Below are positions 12,928 to 25,375 of a stretch of 64,000 nucleotides of DNA, piece by piece. The position numbers were made by a program, and so were the translations under genes. Below the pieces are notes generated by a model. That model saw only the letters and a list, made by a program, of their open reading frames with translations, was not told where the DNA came from and made no database searches. Source of the DNA: Zanthoxylum bungeanum (Eukaryota; Streptophyta; Magnoliopsida; Sapindales; Rutaceae). Positions within the stretch are counted from its first letter, which is position 1; each line of letters opens with the position of its first letter. The stretch covers positions 1 to 64,000 of the forward strand of contig SKCR01041535.1 in assembly GCA_019454045.1 (NCBI GenBank), read 5' to 3'.

Positions 12928-13459
12928 TAGGGTGTTCGCGGTGCGGTTCGGGGCGGTTTTTTCATTTTTTACTTCAAACCGCGCGGGTTGGCGGTTTGGG
13001 AAATTAGAAAACGAACCGCAAATTTGATAAGGAAAACCGCGGCGGTTCGGGTTGGCGTTTTGGGCGGTTCGGGTCGGCGGTTTGGATTATAAATTTTTAA
13101 AGAAAATTTTGTGTGTTTTCACATTATAATTGAAGAAAAAAATTACATAATTTTCATTTATTCATTACATATTGTTATATGATCATTAAATATCTTAATT
13201 TTCATAGTTAAAGAAGAAAAAATATAAAATAATATTTAATTTGAACGCGGGTCGGCGGTTTAGGCGGTTCGAGTCAAAATTGCGGTTTGGGCGGTTTGCG
13301 GTTTAACATGGGTCAAAACCGCACACCGACCAGAAATTTGCGGTTCGATTCGGTGCGGTTCAAAATCATTTTTAATATTTTTTTCAAACCGCGCGGTTCG
13401 TTTCGGTTCGGTGCGGTTCGATGCGGTTTGCGTTTGACCCGAAATTGTGTTCACCCCTA
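12928..13459. mobile_element. hAT-type MITE with perfect 8-bp TSD
   Basis: Ends are TAGGGTGTTCGCGG on the left and, inverted, TAGGGGTGAACACAA on the right. The flanks are CCTCAATT at 12920-12927 and CCTCAATT at 13460-13467, an exact 8-bp duplication as made by hAT transposases. Both subterminal regions (about 170 and 200 bases) are made of permuted GCGGTTTG, GCGGTTCGG and CCGCGCGG motifs around an AT-rich centre. There is no transposase, so it is non-autonomous. Confidence 0.88.
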
Positions 13460-15239
13460 CCTCAATTCTTAAAAATAAGAGCATTAATTTTGAAATAAAA
13501 AAATAATAGTAGGGTAGCAAAAACGGCGTTACCGTGGATGGACACGTGTTGTCTAAAGATTGGATTGCTACAATGACACTGTTCATTGTATATTGACATT
13601 TACTTCTTCTTTCTAACACCTCTTAATTTGTCATTGTTTATCCTCAATATCATTAATTTAAAACAAAAATGATGAAATTTTCACCACTCAACTAATAAAG
13701 TCGTTCGAAAATTTCCAAGCTTAATTCAGTTAAAAAAAAAAATGTTTTCTTTGAAATTTATGAAAATGCCCCAGCTAATTTTGAAAATTCTCTTTCTATC
13801 CCTGATCTAAAAAATTAAATATTTAGAATTCGATTTGATTTTTTTTATTTGTTATTTTAAAAAACCTTTATGGGTCGGCAAGTTTTTGCTCGGTTCACTG
13901 CGAATCGGGTTTGGGGGATCACTCGAACTGGATATTGATCAAGTCAGGTCCCGATTCAACAAATCCGACCATATTGTCTGGGATTTTTAATCATTGCTTA
14001 TATTTTTAAAAAATTTCACTTTGAAAAACCTACAAGTTAAAAAAAAAAACTCTAAATTTATTTTTTAATTGATCCAACATTTAATATCCAAAACATCCAT
14101 TGACAATGAAATTCTCTTACATGTTTTAAACGACTATTATAATCAAATCTTATCCTTATATACATATACATATACACACACATATAACATTTTTAGGCCT
14201 CATCATTGCGCCACATGTTTGCTTCATATTAAGTTAAAAAATTAAATTAATAAATATATTAAATAAAAATACATATTATAATAAAAATGCATATTCTAAT
14301 TTTATAAAAATTCTATTATAACAAGAAAACATATTAACTTATCCTATTAAAATAAAAAAAAATACTATTAAATTATATACAATTAGCCTAATCTCTACGA
14401 TTCATTTTTTATTATTAAATTATAAAATTAAAATATCTCTGTAATTTTTTTATTATTAAATAATAAATTATAAACGTAAGAAACTTATAACAATATAAAA
14501 ACAGAATCTACTATTGAAGTAAGAAACCTATTAATTTTAATATTTTAATTTATTATTATTAAATTATAAAATTAAAATAAAGAAACTTATTATAATAAGA
14601 AAACACATTATAATCTCCCATTATAATAAAAACATACATGTCACTTCATCTCGACAATTAACCTATACAATTAATTTTTGATTATTAAATTATAAAATTA
14701 AAATATATTTATAATTAATTTTGCATAAAATAAAAATCTATTACAATAAAAATACATATTATAATTTTATAAGAATTGTATTATAATATGAAAATATATT
14801 ATACTATCATATTACAATTAAAAAAACACTATTAAAATTATAAAATTAAATTAATAATTCTATTAAATAAATTATAACAAGAAAATATATTATACTATAT
14901 GATTAATTTTTGAATAATATCACAGATAATACGATAATATATATATATATATTTAAGTTTTATCATTGTGTCACATGACACATAGTCTCTACAATTAATA
15001 TTTTTATTATTAATTATAAAATAAAAATAAAAAATTTATTATAATAAAAAATATAATCTCATACTAAAATAAGAAATCTAAATAATAATTGTCCATAAAA
15101 TCTATCTATTTTTTTTTTTTTTTGGATTTCGGGGCTATTGATATTGTTAGTTTATTTTGAATTATTTTTTAAAATTTTTTATTTCATGAATTTTTTATTT
15201 TTTTTTACTAGTGCTTCAGGACGCAGTCCCCGACTATTA

Positions 15240-15436
15240 GCTATTACACAGTGAATTATAAATATTATTTAAGAACTGATAGACAAATGAATGATGTATA
15301 AATATTACATGTAAGAAAATCAATTGTTTCGTTTAGACTATAAAACTGACAAGATCCAAAATATTTATAAGATCAATACTTTAAATATGTTCTCAATTAT
15401 CAATTCGCATAAAGTGAGAGGATCTTGTACTAATTA
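15240..15436 (+). mobile_element. Second Helitron-like 3' end, diverged
   Basis: It aligns with 2460-2634: both contain a TAAG(A/T)AAATCAATTGT(T/C)TCG block, then CTATAA(A/G)A, and finally a CGCATAAAGTG version of the hairpin. It ends CTAA followed by T at 15433-15437, a canonical CTRR end. The hairpin itself has decayed. Confidence 0.38.
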
Positions 15437-15901
15437 TAATTATAATTATGTTAAATGTTGTTATCTGATATCCTAATTGATTTAATATTCTAGTCGTGGT
15501 AGTTAATGAGGAGATATATACTTTCATTATTTTTAAAAAATAAAAGGTTATTATCTGTTTTTTATTTTGTATTTTTTTTTAAAAATAACTGCAATTAAGA
15601 CAGTAATCCACAACTAAAGAAGAAAATACCCAAAGTTTTTCTTAAAATGAACCTATTAATCTTTAGAGAGTACATACATCTCATTCTCCGTTTTATCACT
15701 TATAAACGAGTGTGATTTGGTGATAAATGATTAAAAAATATGATTATTAGGTCATAAATTCGAATTCAGAAGTACATTTTTTTTATAAAGAATCTTGGAT
15801 AATCGGGAATTTACCTATTCAATTTAAATTCGAGTTGAATAATTTAATGGTGAGATTTCCAATTTTGTTTTTTAAAAAAAAAATTTCAAAGTAATAAATC
15901 T

Positions 15902-16108
15902 TTATTCTAATTGCCTTACACTGTAGACTTGTTTGAAATTCTTACAGTTTCCCATATTAGGCTTGCATGTGAAGTCATGAATCATGATTGCTTGGAATTC
16001 CTTTCGAGTACAAGCATTTGTTCCCTCCATTAACAGAAATGATGCTTTCTTTTTTGCTTCTGCCTTTATCCGTTCTTTATATTTTTGATATTCCATCATG
16101 CCAAGCAC
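15902..16108 (-). CDS. Unrecognised short ORF, possible orphan exon
   Basis: A 68-codon minus-strand frame, Lys/Glu-rich at the N-terminus (KYKERIKAEAKKKA) and Cys-containing at the C-terminus (FTCKPNMGNC). A pyrimidine-rich tract ending in TTTTTTCAG lies just upstream near 16140, so it could be a terminal exon of a lost gene or of an element. I recognise no family, and no second exon was found. It may equally be a chance open frame. Confidence 0.2.
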   Translation of the reverse strand: MLGMMEYQKYKERIKAEAKKKASFLLMEGTNACTRKEFQAIMIHDFTCKPNMGNCKNFKQVYSVRQLE

Positions 16109-16553
16109 AGGAAGGATTAATTGTCACGTTGAAGCTACTGAAAAAAGATAATTGATGAGTAAATTAAAAATCAAAGAGCGCATCAATAAATAGTCCCTGG
16201 GCAAGGTCACGTTTCTTGAGGAGAGATTTTGTAATTATTAAGGGTTTAATTAATAAATATAAGGGGGTATTTTTATTATTAGTTTAACACTAATAATTGA
16301 TTTTTTTTTTTGAAATGGGTCAAACATACAAGAAATTTTCCCCTCAAAAATAAGAATATGAGTAGGGATGTCAAAAAGATATGGACCCAGTCCAGATCCG
16401 GACGAACCGGATGGACCCAGGTCCGGTTAGACCCGGATCCGTAAAAAACATTTGCGGATCCGAGTCTTTAATATTAAGACCCACATTTAACCTGGTCCGG
16501 ATATAGGTCTGGGTGGTTCCGGACCCAGTTACTCGGTTAAATAAAAAAAATAT

Positions 16554-17487
16554 TGTTGATGGTGTTTTCAGGCACTATGATATTTAAAGCAGCACGACGA
16601 GGATAGAAGGGTAATTCCCTGCTTGGGTGAGATCGTTAAAGCCAACCCGACCACTTTGCAATAAAAGAACAAGCACCTCACGGTTTCAAACCGACCACAA
16701 CAGATATAGACCGAACACTTTATGACTGGTAACCGATCACTTTTGTTCAGATAACCGGGTACTATCAGGTCGACAGCAGCATTCACAGTACAAAGGACTA
16801 TCATGACCGACCTCATGAAGACCGACCAGATGGCGAGATATGCTCAAGAAGATGACACCCTATTCTTGCGGATAAGATAAACAAGTTATCCTACTTTCAC
16901 GAGGAAGTAATGAGTCAGAATCCAAAAAGGAATAAGAAAAGTGAAGGCAATATTAGACTAGGAATCCTTACAAGAGGAGAACACTGATTCGACCAGGAAT
17001 TCTTATACAAATAGGAGTCTGATTTCTGTACTATTATAAATAAGAGGGCAGAGTATGTGTAATGTGATGAGAATCATCAGATCAGACCTGTAAACAAAAA
17101 GAGATCTGAAAAGCGTGTTTGAGTAATAAAAAGTATCATCATTTTGTTCCCGTGGAGTAGGTCGGATCAATCCACCGAACCACGTTAAATCTCCTGTTGA
17201 TTGGTGTGTTATCTGTTCTTTTGCTAAATTGACTTGTGAAAAACAAAAAAGAGATCTGAAAAGCGTGTTTGAGTATAAAATTATCATCATGTTCTGTGCC
17301 CGTGGACGTAGGTCGGATCCAAATCCACCGAACCACGTTAAATCTCATTGTTGATTGGTGTGTTTATCTGTTTCTTTTGCTAAATTTGCTTTTGTTCCCC
17401 TATAACCAAACAAATTCACTATTGAATGAGGATTACCTCGGAGGTGATATTCCCATATTACCCTGAGACCAAAATCAGCCGTCAACA
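16554..17487 (+). repeat. Tat element 5' LTR (934 bp)
   Basis: It starts TGTTGATGGTGTTTTCAGGC and ends AATCAGCCGTCAACA. It contains TATAAATA near 17036 as a likely TATA box. A direct duplication of about 145 bp (17097-17240 and 17248-17395, each with AAGAGATCTGAAAAGCGTGT and CCACCGAACCACGTTAAATC) occurs only here; the 3' LTR has a single copy, so it arose after insertion or during reverse transcription. Confidence 0.92.
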
Positions 17488-17489
17488 GT

Positions 17490-17507
17490 TGGCGCCGTCT
17501 GTGGGGA
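17490..17507 (+). other. Primer-binding site of the Tat element
   Basis: TGGCGCCGTCTGTGGGGA begins two bases after the 5' LTR. The TGGCGCC start fits the CCA-proximal end of a host tRNA; I do not assign which tRNA with certainty. Confidence 0.8.
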
Positions 17508-17538
17508 GTTAACAAAAAGCAATTCGCGTAGTAAGACA

Positions 17539-19107
17539 ATGGCGGAAGGCGAAAACCACCAATCATCAGGGAGCTCGGCTGCAGATTGGATGGAGAAGAT
17601 CGAGGAGAACCTAAGGAAAGAAAGGGAGGAAAATCAAACCCTGCTAAAGACCATAGTAGACCGTTGGAAAAGATAGAAGGAGCGCACAACGGAAAATTCG
17701 AGACCGGGACTAGCCGACGAAGGAACGAAATAGCAGAAGGAAAAAGAATTGTTGATACAAGTGAGGACGACAGACCCCGGAGGAAGGGTCCCTACGGGGT
17801 AAGATCTGTGGTGGTGCAGAAAGATTCCCAAACTGAGGACATGTGGGGAAGGAAGATGATGACAAATCGTCACCAGACTCCTCCTTGATAACCCTCACAA
17901 CACCAGGAGAGGAGGAAAAGAATATGAAGAAAGAGTGCGGGAAGATACCGGGCCTGAGAAGCACCACGCCCAAAACAACAGAAAGAGAGGAAACCACAAG
18001 AGGCGGCATGGAACCAACGACAGCAGCATAAAATCTTGGTTACGGGAGGAGCTAGCCAAATGGGGAGTATGCCCCAATACAGACATAGGAGATGCCCGGG
18101 ACGGTAAAGATGAGTCCCCCCTCACAGAAGAAATAAGGTCAGAAAAATTTCCAAAAAGATTCAGCATGCCAACCATGACGCCATACAAGGGCCATACCGA
18201 TCCCAAAACCCACATCGAAAGCTTCGTCCTACTAATGGAGGTACAAGGGGTAACAGGGGAGGCCATTTGCAAAGTGTTCCCCTTAACTCTAGTCGGACCG
18301 GCCATCCTATGGTATAGAAGTCTAGCCCCAAGAAGCATCAGCAGCTTCACACAACTCAGAAAGTCATTCATACGGCACTTCAAGGGGGCTTGTGTCCCTA
18401 GAAAGACAATTGGAGAACTAAGAATTATGAAACAAGGAGACGATGAACCTTTGAAAATATTTATTGAAAGATACCACAATATGGTACTCGAAGTCGGAGG
18501 GTATGAATCCCCCGAGGCCCTGGAAAACTTGAAGGGAGCCTTGAAAGTCGGGAGGCTATGGACCCGCCTAAGGATCCAAGACACCCCGGACTACGCGACC
18601 GCCCTGGAGGTGGCCTGAAAATTCGTTTTATTAGAAAACGAGGAGAAAATATCCCGAAAAGGGAACACCATCAGAGAAATGACCACAAGGGAAGGCGCCC
18701 CCCGTCGTGTAGAAAGAGAATCCAGAAGACCACCCCCGAAACACAAGGAGTTCAAACCACTGCACCGAGACAACCAAGAGAGAAGGGCGCCGACCCAAGT
18801 AAACCATGTGGTCGGGGAAGATGCATACATTCCCCTAAAGAAACCACTGAGACAAATTGTCATGGAGATCCAGAGGAAATGTCTCTTAGTAGAACCCGAC
18901 CAAAGAAGATTTCCCCCGGACAAAAGGAACCAAAAGGCTTATTGCATACATCATAATTCCAGAGGACACGCAACGGATGGGTGTAAAGATCTGCGGGAAC
19001 AGATGAAAGACCTAGCACGAAACAGATATCTGAACAAATACATTGACCACGAAGTTATGACGGCCAGACAAAGAGCACGTGGCCGTCAAATCAATATCAT
19101 CGCATGA
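17539..19107 (+). pseudogene. Tat element Gag, frameshifted
   Basis: An ATG at 17539 opens a charged N-terminal segment that stops after about 44 codons, and the frame then changes repeatedly. The recognisable Retrotrans_gag core lies in 17935-18618. It contains TDPKTHIESF, a VTGEAICKVFPLTLVGPAILWY-type helix region and ISSFTQLRKSFIRHFKG. A frame change near 18615 leads to 18679-19107, where a CCHC-like knuckle (CIHHNSRGHATDGC) is followed by LARNRYLNKYI, typical of Tat/Ogre Gag. Gag forms the particle and packages element RNA; this copy cannot give one continuous protein. Confidence 0.85.
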
Positions 19108-19227
19108 GGAAGAACACTGGCCGGAAACTCTAACCGGTCAAGAAAAGACTACAGCGGAACTCGAGGACCGGACGTCCTAGAAACAGAGCAGGTCACATGA
19201 CTCCAGGGAGGCCGGTCGGTACCGATA

Positions 19228-19965
19228 ATGTTTACCGATGAGGATACTCGAGGGGTAAATTTCCCTCATGACGATGCGTTAATAATCAAGGCAGTAATTA
19301 GCGGGTCAGAAATAGACAGAATCCTAGTGGACCCCGAAAGCGCAGTTGACATAATTTCCAGAGAAGCGCTGGACGACCTAGGGGTGGAGTATGCAACCCT
19401 GAGCAACGATAGCACTCCCCTATACGGTTTCGGAGGATCAGCCGTCATCCCACTGGGAAGGATACAGTTGGCAATGACTGTCGGGACATATCCCCGGACT
19501 CGGACAATCATGACAGACTTCACTGTAGTGGACTGCATGAGCATCTACCAGGCCATCGTCGGGCGACCTTTCATGATGAAAACAAAAGCTGCAATGTCCT
19601 GCTACCACCTAAAACTAAAATTCCCCACCCGGGAGGGGATCGAAATCATATGCGGAAGCCAGAAAACAGCTCGCAGCTGCTTCGCAACTCTCTCACGAGA
19701 GACTCTCTGCATCAAAGAAGATACCCGAAAACGACAAAGAAGCCTGGGTGAAGAAGAAGAAAACAGAAGCCATGGGCCTCGGCCAAACAAAAATGCCCGA
19801 CTCGCTGCAGCTGAGGAGACAGAAGAAATAGAACTTTACGGGCCAGGAAAAAGCATAAAGATAGGGGGAAGCCTGGACAAATCTCTACAACGAGATCTAC
19901 TAGAATGCCTGAAAGAATACCCGGACATCTTTGCCTGGGGATACGATGACATGCCTTCGACCTAA
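19228..19965 (+). pseudogene. Tat element aspartic protease region
   Basis: This open frame of 245 codons begins MFTDEDTRG. The active-site region reads ILVDPESAVDI where family members have a D-S/G-G type triad followed by SADI, so the catalytic loop has lost its small residues and is probably inactive. Downstream, IVGRPFMMKTKAA matches the conserved GRP segment that closes the protease fold. The end (DIFAWGYDDMP) is the usual linker into RT. The stop at 19963-19965 arises from a small indel, since the RT sequence continues in another frame. Confidence 0.82.
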
Positions 19966-21297
19966 GATTTATCAATCACCGCATAGCAGTAGACCCATCA
20001 CGCAAGCCGGTCAGGCAAAAGATAAGGAACTTCAATCAAGAAAGGAGTAAAGCAATAGTAGCCGAGGTCGAGAAGTTACTAAAGGCAGGTCTCATCAGAG
20101 AGGCAAGATACCCAGATTGGGTATCAAACGTAGTGTTGGTCAGAAAAAACAATGGCAAGTGGCAGATGTGTGTCGATTTCACCGACCAGAACAGGGCTGC
20201 CCAAAGGACAGCTTCTCTTTGCCGAACATAGACCAGCTAGTAGACGCCATAGCTTGTCAGGGATTACTGAGCTTTATGGATGCTTTCTCCGGATACAACC
20301 AAGTCAAATGTGCCCTGCAGACGAAGAGAAAACCACTTTCATTACCGATCAAGGACTTTACTGCTACAGAGTAATGCCTTTCGGACTGAAAAATGTTGGG
20401 GCAACCTTCCAAAGGTTAGTAAACAAAGTTTTTAAACCTCTCATCGGCACGACAATGTTAGTTTACGTCGATGACATGATAACGATGTCGAAGGAACCAA
20501 GCCATCACATGACCGACCTAAAAAAGACCTTCGAGCTATCAAGGAAACACAACCTGAAACTCAATCCAGGAAAATTTACCTTCGGGGTAGCCTCAGGAAA
20601 GTTTTTAGGTTACATGGTGAGTGCCCAAGGCATCGAAGCAAACCCACAGAAGATCCAGGCAATACTGGGCTTAAAATCCCCCAAGACAGTGAAAGAATTA
20701 CAAAGTCTGACCGGTAGAGTGGCTGCGCTCAATCGGTTCATATCACGAGCAACTGACAAATGCCACCATTTCTTCAAAGTTATCCAAAAAGCAAAGAAGG
20801 ATATCAACTGGACACCAGAGTGCGAGGAAGCCTTCCAGCAGCTGAAACAGTATCTAGTACAACCCCCACTCCTGGCAAAACCACTCCCGGGGGAAACATT
20901 ATACTTATACCTGGTCGTTTCGGAGCGAGCAGTAAGTTCGGTACTGATACAAGAAACCGACAAAGTCCAGAAACCTGTTTACTACATCAGCAAAGCCCTC
21001 CTAGACGCTAAGACCCGATATCCAGTACATGAACTGGTCGCCCTTTCATTGATCACGGCAGCTCGGAAATTACGGCCTTACTTCCAGGCCCATCCTATCA
21101 GGGTCTACACCGATCACCCCCCTAAAACAAATTCTGCAGCGGCCAGAAGCTTCCGGCAGACTAGTAAAATAGTCGGTAGAGTAAGTGAACACGACATCTC
21201 CTACCTCCCAAGAGCGGCAGTGAAAGGACAAGCCTTGGCAGATTTTGTCGCCGAATTTGCCGAACCCCAGATCCTGACTATAGAAGAAGACAAATGA
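19966..21297 (+). pseudogene. Tat element reverse transcriptase and RNase H
   Basis: RT begins around 19990 (KPVRQKIRNFNQE) and changes frame near 20180 and 20370. The palm motifs are visible: SFMDAFSGYNQ at about 20270, MPFGLKNVGATFQRLVN at 20373 and the catalytic YVDDM at 20464-20478. The thumb and connection follow, then an RNase H-like region (TLYLYLVVSERAVSSVL, then PVYYISKALLDA and YTDHPPK) up to the stop at 21295. The motif order is that of Ty3/gypsy RT-RNase H. The frameshifts make it a non-functional copy. Confidence 0.88.
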
Positions 21298-21300
21298 GAG

Positions 21301-21772
21301 ATGTCTGTAGACGGTTCCGCCAGCACACAAGGCAATGACGCATGAATCATCCTAAAAAACAACAGAGGAGAAGAAATCCTGCTCGCCCTGAAATTCGATT
21401 TCGTAGCGACCAACAATGAAGCAAAATATGAAGGAATACTGGGCGGTTTGAGACTATGCACGGTACTGGGGATCCGAGATGTGGTAGTAAGAAGTGACTC
21501 GCAGTTAGCCATTCATCAACTAAAGGGAGCATTTCAAGCCAAAGAGCATAGCATGATGGCCTATCTGACCGAAGTACGAAAGTTAACGGGGAAGATGTGG
21601 GATGTACGCTTCGAACAAATCTCCCGAGAAGACAATTGTGAGGCAGACTCCCTGGCACGGCTCGCCTCCTCAACAAAAGCCGAGCACCCCAGAATAATCC
21701 CTTTGATTTACATCCGGGAAAGGAGCGTGAGGGAATCTGAAGTAGAAGTTCTATATAAAGAAAACAAAACAT
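21301..21772 (+). pseudogene. Second, archaeal-type RNase H of the Tat element
   Basis: Directly after the gypsy RNase H stop, MSVDGSAS opens a second RNase H-like domain. An in-frame TGA occurs about 14 codons in. The domain continues with TNNEAKYEGILGGLRLC, VVRSDSQLAIHQLKG and EADSLARLAS. These carry the D, E, D and D positions expected of an RNase H1 fold. A duplicated RNase H of this type between RT-RH and integrase is characteristic of the Tat lineage, and is the main reason for that assignment. Confidence 0.87.
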
Positions 21773-21923
21773 CATGGATGCAACCCATCAGAAAATATCT
21801 GGAAACAGAAGAAACACCAGGAGACAAAACAGAGGCCCGGAAGTTAAGATACAGAAGCACCAGATTCTCCCTAATCAATGAAGTACTTTACCGAATGGGT
21901 TACTCAGTCCCTCTCTTAAGATG

Positions 21924-23006
21924 TCTAGCAGAAGAGAGGCGAATTATGTGCTCAGGGAGATACATACGGGCACCTGCGGAAGCCACATCGGGGGTCGCTC
22001 AATTGCTTTCAAAGCCCTAAGACAAGGTTTTTACTGGCCGACCATGCACCAGGACGACATAGAAGTGGCCCGCAAGTGTGGAGGATGTCAGAAAAACGCA
22101 AATCTCCACCACCAACCAGCAGAACAGTTAACTACGCTGCTCAGTCCCTGGCCGTTCGCCCAGTGGGGACTAGACATCATTGGGCCAATGCCACGAGGGA
22201 AAGGACAGGCAAAATACGCCATCGTGGCCATAGACTATTTCACCAAATGGGTGGAAACAGAGCCATTATCCGCCATAACAGAAAAAGAGCCACTGAATTC
22301 CTAAAAAAAAATATCGTTTGCCGATTCGGAATTCCCCGAGCCATCATCACTGACAACGGAAAGCAGTTTGATAGCAAATGCTTCAGAAAACTCTGCGAGG
22401 ACCTTCAGATCGCCCTAAGGTTCGCCACACCAACCCATCCCAAGTCAAACGGACAAGTCGAGGCGACAAACAACCATAAAGGCTAACCTGAAAGCTCGGC
22501 TCGGATCCAGCAAAGGCCTATGGGTCGAGGAATTACCAGAAGTATTATGGGCACACCGGACAACCTATAAGGACTCCACATGAGAAACTCCATTCTCCTT
22601 AAAATACGGATATGAAGTTGTCATCCCAGCAGAAATCGGGGTGACCTCCCATAGGGTCCAGCACTACGAGAGCAAACAGAATGAAGGACTTATCAGAAAC
22701 CACCTCGACCTAATCGAAGAGAAGAGAGAAAGATCAGCCATAAAAACAGCAATCTACCAACAAAGGATGACCCGCTTCTACAATAAAAGGATTCGGACAC
22801 GCACCTTCATCCCGGGCGACCTGGTGCTAAGAAGGGTCACCCTAAATACCCGAAGGCCAGAGGAAGGCTCGCTAGGCGCCAAATGGGAGGGGCCCTACAA
22901 GGTGGTAAAAGTAGTAAGGCCAGGAGTATGCATCTTAGAACAGCTGGACGGCACAAGATTAAAAAAGCCATGGAACGCCGAGATGTTGAGAAAATACTTC
23001 CAGTAA
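21924..23006 (+). pseudogene. Tat element integrase, frameshifted
   Basis: The N-terminal zinc-binding region contains HTGTCGSHIGG and CGGCQ. The core has the first catalytic Asp in GLDIIGP (about 22170), the second in ITDNGKQF (about 22350) and the Glu in NGQVEATN (about 22450). Frame changes occur near 22300 and 22480, and an in-frame TGA lies near 22580. The C-terminal part (22641-23006) has GDLVLRRV and a WEGPYKVVKV segment typical of the gypsy integrase C-terminal domain, and ends MLRKYFQ before TAA. It is a complete but broken DDE integrase. Confidence 0.87.
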
Positions 23007-23649
23007 ACTCTCTCTTCCTCCTTTTCGTTTGCAACAAACAAATAAGGGACAGAAATGCGAATACAGAGCCTCTCTCAAAATGACCCACAGAGAGTTGTAA
23101 GAAGGGCAGTATGTCCCCGAGTATAAATAAAAACTTTCTTTTTTCACCCGCTCTTCTAAAAAATAAACTTTGCAAAACCATATTCAAAAACTCCGGGGAC
23201 ATACTCAATACAACTGTCCAAAGCCAAAAAAAAAGGCACAAAACTCGCAACTACCCGACCACGGCTACCACCATAAAGAAGCATAAAGTCACACCAGAAT
23301 CGTTCAACTCCATAAAAGCATTAAAAAATGAGGACGAAGGTATGGATCCATGAGAAGCATAGCACGGGGAATGATGATACCCCCGTGGCAATTACCTGCT
23401 CCAAACGCTACCGAACAAAGGGAAAAATATGCCCTCAAAAGCTTCAAACACTTCGGGGTTGGATCTTATTCCACCGAGGTCACTTAACTATTCGGCTCGG
23501 GGTCGGGTTACATCCCACCGAGTCATGCTCATTGGTCTGGGGACAGGACATTCCCCCAGAACCAAGTATCTCTCTTGGCTCGGGGTCCTCAGGGACATAC
23601 TCAATGCATAGGATCCGTGAGAAGCATAGCACGAGGAGGGATAACACCA
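23007..23649 (+). other. Tat element 3' non-coding tract, left of the nested Athila-like element
   Basis: This holds the start of a GC-rich, repeat-containing region. CTCGGGGTCGGGTTACATCC, CCACCGAGTC and GGACATTCCCCCAGAACC mark one unit of the same array seen at 33555-33850 and 58880-59700. A longer repeat with GGATCC(A/G)TGAGAAGCATAGCAC also recurs. No conserved ORF was found. Confidence 0.7.
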
Positions 23650-25375
23650 TGACCGGCGTAATCACACACGTTAAACGCAAGCGCACATATCGTTCAAGTA
23701 GTATAAAAAGATATCGATCCCACGAGGACTTATTACCTATTCTATTAATTTTATTAGGTTAAGTGATTACAGATATCTAACAAGTTGTTTGATTAAAATG
23801 ACGATGATTCTAAATTTAAAACAAGTAAAAGAATTGAGATTAGATTAATGAGAATTAAAACTATCTAGGGTTGTGAATTCTCCAATACTTATTAAATGAT
23901 GAAGTAGTTAAATCATAGTTGGGTAAAATATTGAGTTATTAATCTGGAATACTAAATTATGTAAAAGCCTCTTTCGAACGATCATTACAAATACCTAGAA
24001 TAATCAAATTGAATCATATGTCTATGTCAATTAAATTACCTAGATTCATTAAGATTGAATTCCAATTATGATTACCCCCGCCCAACAGGTATATTCCTAT
24101 CCTGTAAGGAAATCTATTAAAGGTTTATCTATCCTTAAAGAAGATCGTGGGTTGTTAAGTATAAGGTCTTTAAACTTAAAATCCATATGTCTAGTTCATT
24201 TTAAGTTTTATCTAGTCAATTTTATTAATGGCCAGTTAATAAAAAGCATTAAGATTATGACTCAACAAATAACTCTTAATTACCCAAACTATAATCTAAC
24301 CCTTTTTTAAATCGGTAATATTAGATTTTATCACAACCCTAGATATTTAACTTCGTTACAACACATAACTAAAGCTGATATAAACTTAAAAGACATAAAA
24401 TGAAATTACTGAAAAGTAATAAAAAGAAATGCTAAGGTAAAAGGAATTAACTTCTACTATTTATTATTTAGATATCTCCCATAAAATAATAATATATATA
24501 ATCTTGTGATATTTTAAACCAACCGTCCGGAATGACGGTATCCTGATTAAGTCAAATTCAAATAAACCAGCCATAAGGCGGAACATAAATATAAACTTAA
24601 ACCAACCGTCCAGTATGACGGTATCCTTTATTAATTCAGATTTTAAATAGTATATATATATATTATATTTTAAGGGAGATTAATCTAAATAGCAAAAGTA
24701 AAAGTATTACCTTATTACCTCAACATGGTGAGGTTACTCCCTCATGGAATAATAGAATTACTACTATAAAGCGTAAATAAAACTGAATAAAAGAGACTAA
24801 AGAAAAGAACTCTCAATTTATTTATAAGGATTTCAGAGGAAGATGTACATTTGAAACTAAAAATTCGAAATCTATTTATAGGCAAAAAAATCTAATTTTT
24901 TATTATTATTTTTCTGATTTTTATTTTTTTATTATTTTTTTTTTGAATCGCTGAATTTTCGACACGTGGCATGGTGTGCTAAAAAAGACGGCTCGTTGAA
25001 TCTTTGACACGTGGCAGACGCCCAAAATTACCAAAATACCCATTTTTGCTCGGGACGCCCAAAATTACCAAAATACCCTTTTGCCAAATTTCACAGTTTT
25101 GCTCCAAATCACCTCTAGAATGTCCTGAAATTTTATTTCGGTGTCGGGACACCCAAAATTACCAAAATACCCTTTGTATCGGGACGCCCAAAATTACCAA
25201 AATACCCTTTTTGCCAAATTTCACAGTTTTGCTTCAAATCACCTCCAGAATGTCCTGAAACTTTATTTATCTACAAAATAACACAAAACACATCAAAATA
25301 TTCACAAAACTCAAGAAACTATACAAAATATTAAGTTAAATGAGTGAGAAATAATGATAGATTTACCACTCATCA
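23650..25375 (-). repeat. Athila-like 3' LTR (left copy)
   Basis: 1726 bp, highly similar to 31088-32820. It contains two ACCAACCGTCC...ATGACGGTATCC repeats (24516 and 24600 region) and four copies of a CCCAAAATTACCAAAATACCC unit between 25018 and 25210. Two ACACGTGGCA motifs lie near 24963 and 25007. Confidence 0.92.

Larger units (their letters stand above)
13468..16354. other. AT-rich intergenic region with degenerate internal repeats
   Basis: Between about 14190 and 15080 a block containing ATTATTAAATTATAAAATTA and AACTTATTATAATAAGAAAA recurs at least three times (near 14410, 14560 and 14680). Related CATCATTG(C/T)G(C/T)CACATG segments bracket it near 14200 and 14960. A Helitron-like end is at 15240-15436. 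No housekeeping gene was seen. Confidence 0.55.

Noticed and set aside
13260..13619. ORF rich in Arg-Thr-Glu-Pro
   Set aside because: It follows the GCGGTT/AACCGC permutations of the hAT-type MITE.
17003..17290. Minus-strand ORFs in the Tat 5' LTR
   Set aside because: They arise from the 145-bp duplication and are absent from the 3' LTR.
23328..23762. ORF spanning the left LTR boundary of the Athila-like element
   Set aside because: It reads through the junction of two elements and through repeat units; no family resemblance.
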